Shown in pieces: positions 44,125 through 51,774 of a stretch of DNA of 64,000 nt. Under the pieces are notes generated by a model, which saw only the letters and a program-made list of their open reading frames with translations, ran no database searches and had not been told where the DNA came from. The stretch lies in NCBI GenBank assembly GCA_003139695.1, contig PLJM01000006.1:372001-436000 (forward strand), written 5' to 3'. The first letter of the stretch is position 1. Each line of letters begins with the position of its first letter. Both the position numbers and the translations under genes were made by a program. The DNA comes from Candidatus Dormiibacterota bacterium. Its GTDB lineage: Bacteria; Chloroflexota; Dormibacteria; Dormibacterales; Dormibacteraceae.

Positions 44125-46311
44125 CTAGATGACAGCCGCCACGCGTGGCGGTTCGACAACCACCTCCGCGGTGGCCGGGAGAGCGAGGTCTGCGATGAAC
44201 AGCTCCAAGCTGCCGTCCCGAATGCTCTGCCCCAGCGCCTCGACCACAGCCGGGTCGAACTCGGTACCCGCGAGCTCGGTCACGCGGTCGAGCGCCCTCA
44301 AGGCCACCATGCGCTCGCAGCCGCGACCGGCCGTCAGGGCCTCGTATGTCTCGGCGACCGCAAGGATCCGGGCTCCAAGTGGAATCTTCTCTCCGACCAG
44401 GGCATCGGGCTTGCCAGTGCCGTCCCAGCGCTCATGGTGGCCACGGACATATGCCAGGACCTCAGGCGAAAACTTCGCGCGGCGCAGGATCTTTTCGCCG
44501 GTCTCGGTGTGGCCCGGAGTCTCGAAACCCTGGCCTGCGGTCAGCGTCATGTGGCCGACATCATGGAGAAAGGCAGCTGTTCGCAGGTCCTCGAGGCGAG
44601 TCACCGGCAAGGTCGAACGCCGGCCGACCGCGTCCGCGATTATCGCCACGCGGCTCGAGTGGCCTCGCGTCAATGGGCTGCGGTGGTCGACGGCGTGGGC
44701 CACAGCGACGACGACCTGCGGGCCGGCTTCGGCCAGCATCGCGAACAGGCTGACGTCATCGAGCTCCAGCTCCGTGACCAGCTGCGGAAAGGTGCATGCG
44801 CGGTCTTTCCCCTCCCGCTTGGCCAGGTAGAGAGCCTGGTCGGCGGCCGCGACGAGCTCTGCCGCCGTCAGCCCGTCGTCAGGGTACGTGGCCCCTCCGA
44901 CGCTGAAGGTCAGGTGACTGCCTGGCGTGGTGGTGATCGACGCCTCATGAACAGCTTCCACGATTCGCTGTGCCAGCTTGTGCGCGCCGATCGCACCGGT
45001 ATCGGGAGCCATCACCACCAGCTCGTCCCCGCCGTAACGCGCAACGATGTCCTGGGCACGCGCCATGGAGCGGACTATCCTGGCGCCGAGCTGCAGCACC
45101 AGGTCACCGTGCTGGTGGCCAACCTGGTCATTCACCGATTTGAAGTGATCGAAGTCCACGAGCACGACCGAGAAGGTTGCGGCACGCCTGTCGGGATGGG
45201 CGAAGGCTGCCGCCAGCCGCCGACGGAACTCCCGCGCGTTGGCGAGCCCTGTCAGCCCGTCGGTGGTCGCCTCCTGGGTGCTCCGGTGGTAGCGAAGCGC
45301 GTTGGCGAGCGGAACCGCCGAGCTGCCTGAGAGGGCGGCGACCGAGAAGAGATCCTGGTTCGTGAAGCTGCCTTGGTCACGGACCAGGCTCAGCAATGCG
45401 GTCACCCCCTCACCGGATGCGATGGGGATGACCAGCGCCCTCCGGTCGGCTCCATAGGAGGCTTCGCCTGTACGGGCCGCTTGGGCGAGCTTCTCCTCGT
45501 CGAGGAATTCAGGCACCGCCCCCGGCTCCCCATCCGGCGCGCTTGCGCCCACCTCGAAGCCCTCGTGCGAGGCGAGGATCAGGCTCCCTCGATCGGCCAT
45601 CGTCATCTGAACCGCGTGGTCGACGATGAGCTTGAACACGTCCTTGATGTCGGTGTCGCTGACCATCGTCACGCTCAGCTCACGCAGGGAGTCCGCCTGG
45701 GCCGCGCGCTCGACTGCCTGCCGCCGCTCCCGCTCCAGCTCCCGGGTCATGTAGCCGGTCGCCAGGGCGACGACGAGGAACAGGAAGATCTTGCCGATAG
45801 TGGCGTTCGGGTCGGTCGTGAAGTTCGCCGGCGTGAACGAGCCGCCGACAAATAGATAGATGAAAGAGATGACAAATGCGGAGACCACACAGGCCGCGGC
45901 GCCGAATCGGACCGCGTTGGTGATGACGGCCAGGAACAAAGCGAGAAAGAAAGGGCTCGAGAACCCGTCTGATAGGTAGACCAGACCAGTCGCAAAGAAA
46001 ATATCCAGCGACATTGTGCTCAAGCTGAACTGCTTTCCAGGCTGGTACCCGCGCGCCAAAAGCACGTTCACTGCGACATTCATCACGGCCCAGCCGGCCA
46101 GCAGAACGTCGACGGTGCCACGGGCTTCGGTCCCGGTCACCGTGGTGACGTTGTTCAAAACGGCCAGGACGATCAGGAAGAGCCATCGGAAGCTGACCGC
46201 GACCCTCTCGCCGACGCGGCGTCGGTCTGCGTCGAATTTGGCATCCATGGCGCGCGCTCGTACGTCCTGCCAGCGGCGAGAGTCTGTGCGAGTTTCGACC
46301 TTGGGCGTCAA
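44125..46311 (-). CDS. Membrane sensor with GAF-like, GGDEF and HD-GYP domains
   Basis: 728 residues. About six N-terminal membrane helices (residues 40-200), a GAF-like domain (about 205-345), a GGDEF diguanylate cyclase domain with 'VARYGGDELVVMAPDTG' (GGDEL, so likely active) and an HD-GYP-type domain (about 520-700) with 'TAAFLHDVGHMTLTAG' and 'GHHERWDGTGKPDALVG'. In the last motif GYP is replaced by GKP. It could both make and degrade c-di-GMP, or the HD part may act as regulator or on another nucleotide. It is a single-gene unit with free space upstream. Confidence 0.9.
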   Translation of the reverse strand: MTPKVETRTDSRRWQDVRARAMDAKFDADRRRVGERVAVSFRWLFLIVLAVLNNVTTVTGTEARGTVDVLLAGWAVMNVAVNVLLARGYQPGKQFSLSTMSLDIFFATGLVYLSDGFSSPFFLALFLAVITNAVRFGAAACVVSAFVISFIYLFVGGSFTPANFTTDPNATIGKIFLFLVVALATGYMTRELERERRQAVERAAQADSLRELSVTMVSDTDIKDVFKLIVDHAVQMTMADRGSLILASHEGFEVGASAPDGEPGAVPEFLDEEKLAQAARTGEASYGADRRALVIPIASGEGVTALLSLVRDQGSFTNQDLFSVAALSGSSAVPLANALRYHRSTQEATTDGLTGLANAREFRRRLAAAFAHPDRRAATFSVVLVDFDHFKSVNDQVGHQHGDLVLQLGARIVRSMARAQDIVARYGGDELVVMAPDTGAIGAHKLAQRIVEAVHEASITTTPGSHLTFSVGGATYPDDGLTAAELVAAADQALYLAKREGKDRACTFPQLVTELELDDVSLFAMLAEAGPQVVVAVAHAVDHRSPLTRGHSSRVAIIADAVGRRSTLPVTRLEDLRTAAFLHDVGHMTLTAGQGFETPGHTETGEKILRRAKFSPEVLAYVRGHHERWDGTGKPDALVGEKIPLGARILAVAETYEALTAGRGCERMVALRALDRVTELAGTEFDPAVVEALGQSIRDGSLELFIADLALPATAEVVVEPPRVAAVI

Positions 46312-46628
46312 GAGTCTGACTCACAGGGCAAGAACGTCTTACCGGTCACCTGAAATCTCCGAGCGACTGAAAACCGCCCCCAGTCCGTTATTCGAATACA
46401 TGTGCCGCATCCAGCGGTCCTATCGGTTTGAATAACGCTCACAAATGATGGCTGAGGCAGTTCAAACTCGCACTTCCACTCGGGATTCGGCACGTTCCGG
46501 GTGGACCAAAACGCCCAGGGTGCCACCTATGTCATCGCCGGAGAGCAGTACCACTGGATCGTGATTTACCAGGTACCGGGTAGCGCGTGCTCGAACAGCT
46601 TGAACGGTGGTGCACTAGAGCAGGCCGG
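46312..46628. other. Gene-poor gap of about 317 bases
   Basis: No full gene found. It must hold the promoter of the minus-strand GGDEF/HD-GYP gene in its left part. The right part (46456-46632, plus strand) reads as a plausible protein tail without a start codon, described separately. A 72-codon minus-strand frame exists at 46308-46526 but has no recognisable features. Confidence 0.6.
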
Positions 46629-46632
46629 CTAG
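46456..46632 (+). pseudogene. Possible C-terminal gene remnant
   Basis: From a TGA at 46453 to TAG at 46632 the frame reads 58 codons. A protein-like stretch runs 'GFGTFRVDQNAQGATYVIAG', then 'EQYHWIVIYQVPGSAC'. No start codon precedes it and it lies in a gene-poor gap, so it may be the decayed 3' end of a lost gene. It may equally be chance. The family is not recognised. Confidence 0.25.
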
Positions 46633-46976
46633 CCCCAGTCTTCCTCGGATCGCTTCAGCTCGGGCCGGCCGCCGTCAGGCGACGGCCGGACCTCGTAGCC
46701 GAGGTCGCGCAAGCCTTCATCAATCCACAGCAGCGCCATCGCCTCGGTGTTGGCCCACGTGGCCGGGGACGATCCCTGCAGGCCGGTGTCGATGACAATG
46801 CGACCAGCCACGCGCAGCAGCCTTCTCGTCAGCGGCGCGGCCTCAAGGACTGTCAGCTCGAGGCCTTCGAGGGCGCGCGACAGCATGAAGCAAGCTGCGT
46901 TGAACGTCTGCGCGTCCATCGGCTCGTTCGCGGACAGCTTCTCGGCCAGTCCGGCGCGCAGGTCGGTCGGGTCCAT
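46629..46976 (-). CDS. Conserved-looking hypothetical protein, 115 residues
   Basis: Starts at ATG 46976 ('MDPTDLRAGLAEKLSANEPM'). The open frame continues to 47201 but would lie on top of greA in the opposite direction. Predicted mostly helical, with 'RALEGLELTVLEAAPLTRRL' and a polar, Trp-containing C-terminus 'RSEEDWG'. No cysteines for metal binding, no signal peptide. No family recognised. It diverges from greA with a 34-base gap that includes TATTAT (46984-46989 on the plus strand) usable as a greA -10 box. Confidence 0.5.
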   Translation of the reverse strand: MDPTDLRAGLAEKLSANEPMDAQTFNAACFMLSRALEGLELTVLEAAPLTRRLLRVAGRIVIDTGLQGSSPATWANTEAMALLWIDEGLRDLGYEVRPSPDGGRPELKRSEEDWG

Positions 46977-47010
46977 ATGGCGGTTATTATTGTTGGCCCG
47001 AGGCTGGGAG

Positions 47011-47475
47011 ATGGATCTGAACGAACCTGTTTTGCTGACGCCCGAGGGGCTGGAGAAGCTCAAGCGCGATCTCGAGGTCGCGTTGAAGCGCCGTGCTGAG
47101 GCGGGCGAGCGCCTCAAGGAGGCGTTCCAGCCTGGAGACATCGAAGACAACCCGGAGTACGAGCAGGCGAAGGAAGAGGTGGGCCTTCTCGACAGCCGCA
47201 TCTACGAGCTGCAGGAGATGATCGGCAGGGCGGAGATCATCAAGGAGTCGCACTCGAGCGTGGCCGGCCCCGGCTCGACCATCGACGTGGTCGACACCGA
47301 AGGGTCATCAGAGACGTACCACCTGGTCGGAGCAGTCGAAAGCGATCCGTCCGCCGGCCGCATCTCTGTCGAATCCCCAGTCGGACGGGCCCTCATAGGC
47401 AAGAAGAAGGGCGACAAGATAACCGTCAGCGTGCCATCGGGCACGCTCACGCTGACCGTCAAAGCGGTCAAGTAA
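47011..47475 (+). CDS. greA: Transcription elongation factor GreA
   Basis: Stimulates RNA cleavage by backtracked RNA polymerase. 154 residues from ATG 47011 with GGGAG just upstream: 'VLLTPEGLEKLKRDLEVALK', then the acidic coiled-coil tip 'GDIEDNPEYEQAKEEVGLLD', and the C-terminal FKBP-like domain with 'RISVESPVGRALIGKKKGD'. The upstream part of the open frame (to 46747) is antisense to the neighbouring hypothetical gene and is not coding. The acyl-CoA ligase follows after 7 bases. Confidence 0.96.
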   Translation: MDLNEPVLLTPEGLEKLKRDLEVALKRRAEAGERLKEAFQPGDIEDNPEYEQAKEEVGLLDSRIYELQEMIGRAEIIKESHSSVAGPGSTIDVVDTEGSSETYHLVGAVESDPSAGRISVESPVGRALIGKKKGDKITVSVPSGTLTLTVKAVK

Positions 47476-47482
47476 CCAATCG

Positions 47483-49267
47483 ATGTCCGTTCGGACATCG
47501 GATGAGGGAACAGCAGACCGGCAGCTGAACACGGATGCCATCGCCGACCGCACGACAGTAGGTGTGTTGCTCCGTCAAGCAGCACGCTATGGCGATCGCC
47601 CTCTGGTCCATTACCCGGTGGGCGAGGTTTGGGAGACCGCGACATGGGCGGATATGCAACGTTGCACGCTGGCTGTTGCATCAGCACTCATTGAGTCGGG
47701 CGTCAAGGCCGGTGACCATGTCGTCCTGATGGGACCCAACAGCCTCGCGTGGCTCTACTGCGACTTTGGCATTCAAGCCGCAGGGGCCGTCTCGGTTCCC
47801 ATCTACTCGGGCACGGTGCCGGAGGTGGCGCAGACCATCGTCGAGGACTGCGAGGCGGTGATGGCGATCGCGTCGGATTCGAAGATGGCGTCGAAGCTGA
47901 AGGTCAACGAAACCCTCAGGAGCATCGTGACCATCGACTCGGAGGTCGATGGGTGGCTATTGCAGCCTGCAAAGCGCCTTGGAGAGGTGTTCAAGCGGCT
48001 GCAGGCGATCAGCCCCGATGACGTGTGCACAATCGTCTACACGTCCGGCACCACCGGGGACCCAAAAGGGGCCGAGCTCGCTCATCGCAGCCTCGTTGAC
48101 GTGACACGCGCTGTCGTCAAGGTGCACCCTCTCACCGAGGCGGATTTCACGCTCTCATGGCTGCCGTACTCCCACGTTTTCGAACGAATCAACGGCACGC
48201 TGACCATCCTCATGATCGGCGGGCAGATGTGGCTTTCTCACGGCGTGGACAGGCTCGCCGAAGACCTGGCAGAGGTGCAGCCGACGATCCTCCTCAGCGT
48301 GCCGCGCGTGTACGAGAAGATGCACTCCCGCGTCATGGATCTTGTTCGTGAGGCGCCCGGAGTTCGCCGCGCGCTTTTCAACTGGGCCGTCGGCGTGGGC
48401 ACGCGATACTCACACGAGTTGAGCCCGGGACCGATCCTCAAGGCCGAGCATCGGCTTGCGGTACGCCTGGTTCTGGGTCCGCTGCGACGCCGGCTCGTCG
48501 GCGGGCGACTGCGCTTCTTCATCAGTGGCGGCGCCGCTCTTGCGCGCGAAATTGAAGAATTCTTCTGGGCGATCGGAGTGCCCATCCTCAACGGTTGGGG
48601 CATGACCGAGACGTCCTCGGGCGCTTGCTCGAACACGCTGACCCAGCACCGTTTTCTCACTGTCGGAAAACCGTTCCCCGGGATTGAGCTGCGGATCGAG
48701 CAGGATGGCGAGATCCTGGTCAACAGCCCAGGCAACATGCTCGGCTACCACAAGAACCAGGTGGCCACCATAGAGACTCTCGACCACGGTTGGATCCGCA
48801 CTGGCGACATCGGAGAGATCGACGCGGACGGATTTCTGAAGATCACCGATCGGAAGAAGGACTTGATCAAGACTGCAGGCGGCAAGTACGTGGCGCCGCA
48901 GCAGCTCGAGTTCGAGGTCCAGCGCGACGACCTGGTTGAGCAAGCGGTGGTGATCGGAGAGAGCAGGCCGTACGTGACCGCGCTGATCGTCCCCGACTGG
49001 GCGACGGTCACCAAGCGAATTCCCGGACGCCCGGAGGACTTGATCAACGACAAGCGTGTGATCGCTTTGATCGAGCAGGCGGTGGACGCCCTCAACAAGA
49101 GGGTCGGCTCCTGGGAGGCGATCAAGTACTTCACCCTCCTGCCCCGCGCTTTCACGGAAGAGGCAGGTGAGATCACCCCCACCCTCAAGATCAAGAGGAA
49201 GGTCGTGGCTCAGAGGTACGCGGATCAGATCGAATCGATGTACACCGGCAGGAAAAAGCCAGCGTAA
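47483..49267 (+). CDS. Long-chain fatty-acid-CoA ligase (AMP-forming), FadD15-like
   Basis: Activates fatty acids to acyl-CoA through an acyl-adenylate. 594 residues: the P-loop is 'CTIVYTSGTTGDPKGAELAH', A4-type 'WLPYSHVFERINGTLTIL', 'ILNGWGMTETSSGACSNT' (A5) and 'GWIRTGDIGEIDADGFLKIT' (A7). The C-terminal catalytic Lys lies in the 'ITPTLKIKRKVVAQRYAD' region. The length and the internal insert around 'VPRVYEKMHSRVMD' fit long-chain ligases. It follows greA by 7 bases and precedes a small Cys-containing protein by 10 bases. Confidence 0.93.
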   Translation: MSVRTSDEGTADRQLNTDAIADRTTVGVLLRQAARYGDRPLVHYPVGEVWETATWADMQRCTLAVASALIESGVKAGDHVVLMGPNSLAWLYCDFGIQAAGAVSVPIYSGTVPEVAQTIVEDCEAVMAIASDSKMASKLKVNETLRSIVTIDSEVDGWLLQPAKRLGEVFKRLQAISPDDVCTIVYTSGTTGDPKGAELAHRSLVDVTRAVVKVHPLTEADFTLSWLPYSHVFERINGTLTILMIGGQMWLSHGVDRLAEDLAEVQPTILLSVPRVYEKMHSRVMDLVREAPGVRRALFNWAVGVGTRYSHELSPGPILKAEHRLAVRLVLGPLRRRLVGGRLRFFISGGAALAREIEEFFWAIGVPILNGWGMTETSSGACSNTLTQHRFLTVGKPFPGIELRIEQDGEILVNSPGNMLGYHKNQVATIETLDHGWIRTGDIGEIDADGFLKITDRKKDLIKTAGGKYVAPQQLEFEVQRDDLVEQAVVIGESRPYVTALIVPDWATVTKRIPGRPEDLINDKRVIALIEQAVDALNKRVGSWEAIKYFTLLPRAFTEEAGEITPTLKIKRKVVAQRYADQIESMYTGRKKPA

Positions 49268-49277
49268 TCTGGGGGTC

Positions 49278-49634
49278 ATGTCTGGACCCACCGACATGTC
49301 GGAGCTTCATCTCGCCCTCGACCGCCTGCGCCCTCAGGTTTGCCACTGCGGGCTCAAGGGCGAATGCCTCGGCTGCAAGGGGATCGAGATGGTGCGCGCC
49401 CAGGCCGAGGCGGTAGTCGCCGCCGCGAGCCAGCCGATTCTCATCCAGGTCGCACAAGAAGCGGCGATGAAGGACATGGCGGCGCGGTTCCAGGGGATGA
49501 CCGAGCGGCTCCTGAGCGACCCCGAGATCCGGCGGTCCGCTGAGGACATGCAGCAAAAACTGATGTCCGACCCGGAGACACGCGAGCTCCTCGAAGAGCT
49601 GATGAAGCGACTGGGCACTCAGCCGGAGCAATGA
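49278..49634 (+). CDS. Small protein with a cysteine cluster, unknown function
   Basis: 118 residues from ATG 49278, chosen because the frame upstream lies within the acyl-CoA ligase. Near residue 22 it has 'CHCGLKGECLGCKG', four cysteines as CxC...CxxC, suggestive of zinc or Fe-S binding. The rest is helical, with repeated 'MSDPETRELLEELMKRL'- and 'LSDPEIRRSAEDMQQKL'-type units. No family recognised. Close spacing after the ligase suggests one transcript. The stop nearly touches the convergent antiporter. Confidence 0.6.
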   Translation: MSGPTDMSELHLALDRLRPQVCHCGLKGECLGCKGIEMVRAQAEAVVAAASQPILIQVAQEAAMKDMAARFQGMTERLLSDPEIRRSAEDMQQKLMSDPETRELLEELMKRLGTQPEQ

Positions 49635-49635
49635 C

Positions 49636-50832
49636 CTAAGGGCCCTTACCTGGGCGGTGGACGATCGACGCGTCCTCGGCGCCAAGAGCCTCTTGTTCCT
49701 CCGCATCGACCTGGCGCGGTTGGAACAGGCGTTGAGCAATCAACGTGGGGACCACCGCCGACAGGATCACCACTGTGAGGAGCTGCGAGTACTGCGCCCC
49801 GCTGACGAGGCCGTGGTTGAGCCCGTACAGGGCCGAGATGGAGCCGAACGTGAGACCCGTCGCCATCAACAAGGTGATGTAGTTGCGATCGCGGCGCCCC
49901 ACACCGAACGCAGCCGCAACGGGCCAGACACCGATCAGCTTCGCGGCCATCTTCGTCAGGAACAGGACTGCGATCACGCCAGCCCCGCCGACCAGGGCCG
50001 GGACCGAGATCAGCAGCCCGGCGCGAAGGAAGAAAAACGGCGTGAGCAGGGCGAAGGCGGCCGACCTCATCCGGTCCATCAGGACACGGTCGCCTTGGAA
50101 GACTCCCGCCGTGACAAGGCCAACGAGGTATGCCGGCAGCACCGCCTCGCTTCCGGCCGCGGTGGCGAGGCCGCCAAGAGCGAGCAGCACAAGGAGCAAG
50201 AACTTGAGCTCGGGTTCGCTCACGCGGTGTCCGAAGGTCCGCATGATCCACCGCAGCGCAGGGGACACGCAGATCAGGGTGATGGCGGTTGCCGCAACAA
50301 ACGCGACGAGCAGGAGGTTGAACCCGGCAAAAAGGGCCCCGAGCGCCAGGACGGTGCCCAGGTCAGTGACGAAACAAGCGGCAAGGATCAGCTTGCCAAG
50401 GTCGTCACGATTGAGGCCCGTCTCGACCATCACGGCATAGACCACCGCAACGGAGGTCGTGCTGAGAGCCACCCCGCCGATCTCGGAGGCATGCAGGTCC
50501 CAGCCGAGGGCGAAATAGCAGACCGCCATGGCGGCGAGGAACGGGAGGGTGAAGGAGGCGATGCCGATCGAAAGGCTCGCCTTCCAGTGGCGACGCAGAG
50601 ACACAGGGTCGATCTCGGCGCCCGCCAGGAAGGTGAGCGTCACCGAGCCGAGGCTGGCAAGGAACGTTGTGAATGCGGTCTGCTGCACGAGGCTCGAGAC
50701 GCCTGGGATATTGCCGGCGAGTACGCCGACAAGAATCTCCGCCAGCGCCACCGCAATCCCTGCCCGGATGCTGATCAGCGAAGCGCCGAGAGCCAGCGCC
50801 ATCCAGATGGCGGCGACCGTGTAGATGTTCAT
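49636..50832 (-). CDS. Cation:proton antiporter (CPA2, Na+/H+ or K+/H+ exchanger)
   Basis: About 398 residues from ATG 50832, preceded by GAGGAGGA. The open frame to 50880 would add a polar leader. Some 11-12 membrane helices: 'IYTVAAIWMALALGASLIS', 'LAEILVGVLAGNIPGVSSLV', 'LTFLAGAEIDPVSLRRHWK' (core Glu/Asp region) and 'ILAACFVTDLGTVLALGAL', where the Asp of the unwound helix is seen. No RCK/TrkA-N domain is attached. The ion specificity cannot be settled from sequence. Confidence 0.88.
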   Translation of the reverse strand: MNIYTVAAIWMALALGASLISIRAGIAVALAEILVGVLAGNIPGVSSLVQQTAFTTFLASLGSVTLTFLAGAEIDPVSLRRHWKASLSIGIASFTLPFLAAMAVCYFALGWDLHASEIGGVALSTTSVAVVYAVMVETGLNRDDLGKLILAACFVTDLGTVLALGALFAGFNLLLVAFVAATAITLICVSPALRWIMRTFGHRVSEPELKFLLLVLLALGGLATAAGSEAVLPAYLVGLVTAGVFQGDRVLMDRMRSAAFALLTPFFFLRAGLLISVPALVGGAGVIAVLFLTKMAAKLIGVWPVAAAFGVGRRDRNYITLLMATGLTFGSISALYGLNHGLVSGAQYSQLLTVVILSAVVPTLIAQRLFQPRQVDAEEQEALGAEDASIVHRPGKGP

Positions 50833-50958
50833 CGCTCGTCCTCCTCTGCCAGCGAGTGCTGTTTCGTTGGTAGAGGCCATCAGCCGGGCGTCAGCCCGAG
50901 CGTTTCAAGGAGCGAGCCTCATCGCGCCGTCTGCGCGATGTTACTGAATCAGACTGCG

Positions 50959-51678
50959 TTATGCGCTCGGCACGGCTGTGGTCGGTGTCGCTGCGGGCTT
51001 GTGAGCGGGCCGGTTCCACAGCGGTATGGTTCCCGTCTGCAGCCGCTTGATGATCGCCTGCTCCCGGGCGGGAGTGAGCTGCTTGTTGGTCATGGCGGCG
51101 TCCAGCACCGGCTTCAGCTTGGCGATCAGCCGATCGCGGAACTGGGCTTCGGTCACGTTCTGGGCGACCGCGATCTGGGAAAGCGACATTCCCTTCTTGA
51201 GGTCCGCCTTGAGCGTCTGGTCGGAGATTCCAAGAGCTGAGGCTTCCGCGCTCAGCAAGGCCGGGCGGAAAGCCGCCAGACCGGGGCGGGGCTGGAGGCC
51301 GGCGGCAATCGCGCAGGGCGCCTTGCCGGCGAGTCGCTTCTGGATCGCGTCGGCCCTGGCCTGCGTCAGCTTTCCGCTCTTGACCTCATCGGCCAGGGTC
51401 TCGCCGACGGCCTTCTGGTAGGCGGCATTGAGCGCAGCCGGGCTGGCCTTCAGGTCGGCGGACAGGTGCGTCAGGAAATCGGTGCACAAAGCCGAGGGCT
51501 GACCGGCCTGATCGAGCGAGACGCTGGTCGTTTGCGATGGGGTGGACGACGTGGTGAGAAAGGGCAGGTTGTAGCCGGCCGCGGATGCGCTGACCAGAAC
51601 CACTGCGCCGGAGACCGCCGCCGCGCCGGCAGCAAGGCCGGCAACGCGTAGGAAGGTGAGGTGAGCCAACTTGTTCAT
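50959..51678 (-). CDS. Secreted or membrane-anchored helical protein, unknown function
   Basis: About 239 residues from ATG 51678 ('MNKLAHLTFLRVAGLAAGAA'); an in-frame GTG at 51696 is 6 codons upstream. One N-terminal hydrophobic helix (signal or anchor), a Ser/Thr linker, then helical repeats: 'LADEVKSGKLTQARADAIQK' and 'MSLSQIAVAQNVTEAQFRDR', then 'NKQLTPAREQAIIKRLQTG'. This layout resembles YckD/ClpN-like secreted helical proteins of unknown role. The tail is Pro/Thr/Ala-rich. Divergent from the next plus-strand gene. Confidence 0.65.
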   Translation of the reverse strand: MNKLAHLTFLRVAGLAAGAAAVSGAVVLVSASAAGYNLPFLTTSSTPSQTTSVSLDQAGQPSALCTDFLTHLSADLKASPAALNAAYQKAVGETLADEVKSGKLTQARADAIQKRLAGKAPCAIAAGLQPRPGLAAFRPALLSAEASALGISDQTLKADLKKGMSLSQIAVAQNVTEAQFRDRLIAKLKPVLDAAMTNKQLTPAREQAIIKRLQTGTIPLWNRPAHKPAATPTTAVPSA

Positions 51679-51774
51679 CGACTCATTAACGCCCACGGGA
51701 CGCCGCCGGTTCTCAACCGGGCATCAACGTTTTGTAAACCCGGCTGTGGGCGACGGGAGGGCTATATTCGCACG

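Noticed and set aside
46308..46526. 72-codon minus-strand frame upstream of the GGDEF/HD-GYP gene
   Set aside because: No conserved features and it occupies the place where that gene's promoter is expected.
49657..51240. 527-codon plus-strand frame opposite the antiporter
   Set aside because: Antisense to a polytopic membrane protein; the complement of hydrophobic codons gives Glu/Arg/Gln-rich nonsense.
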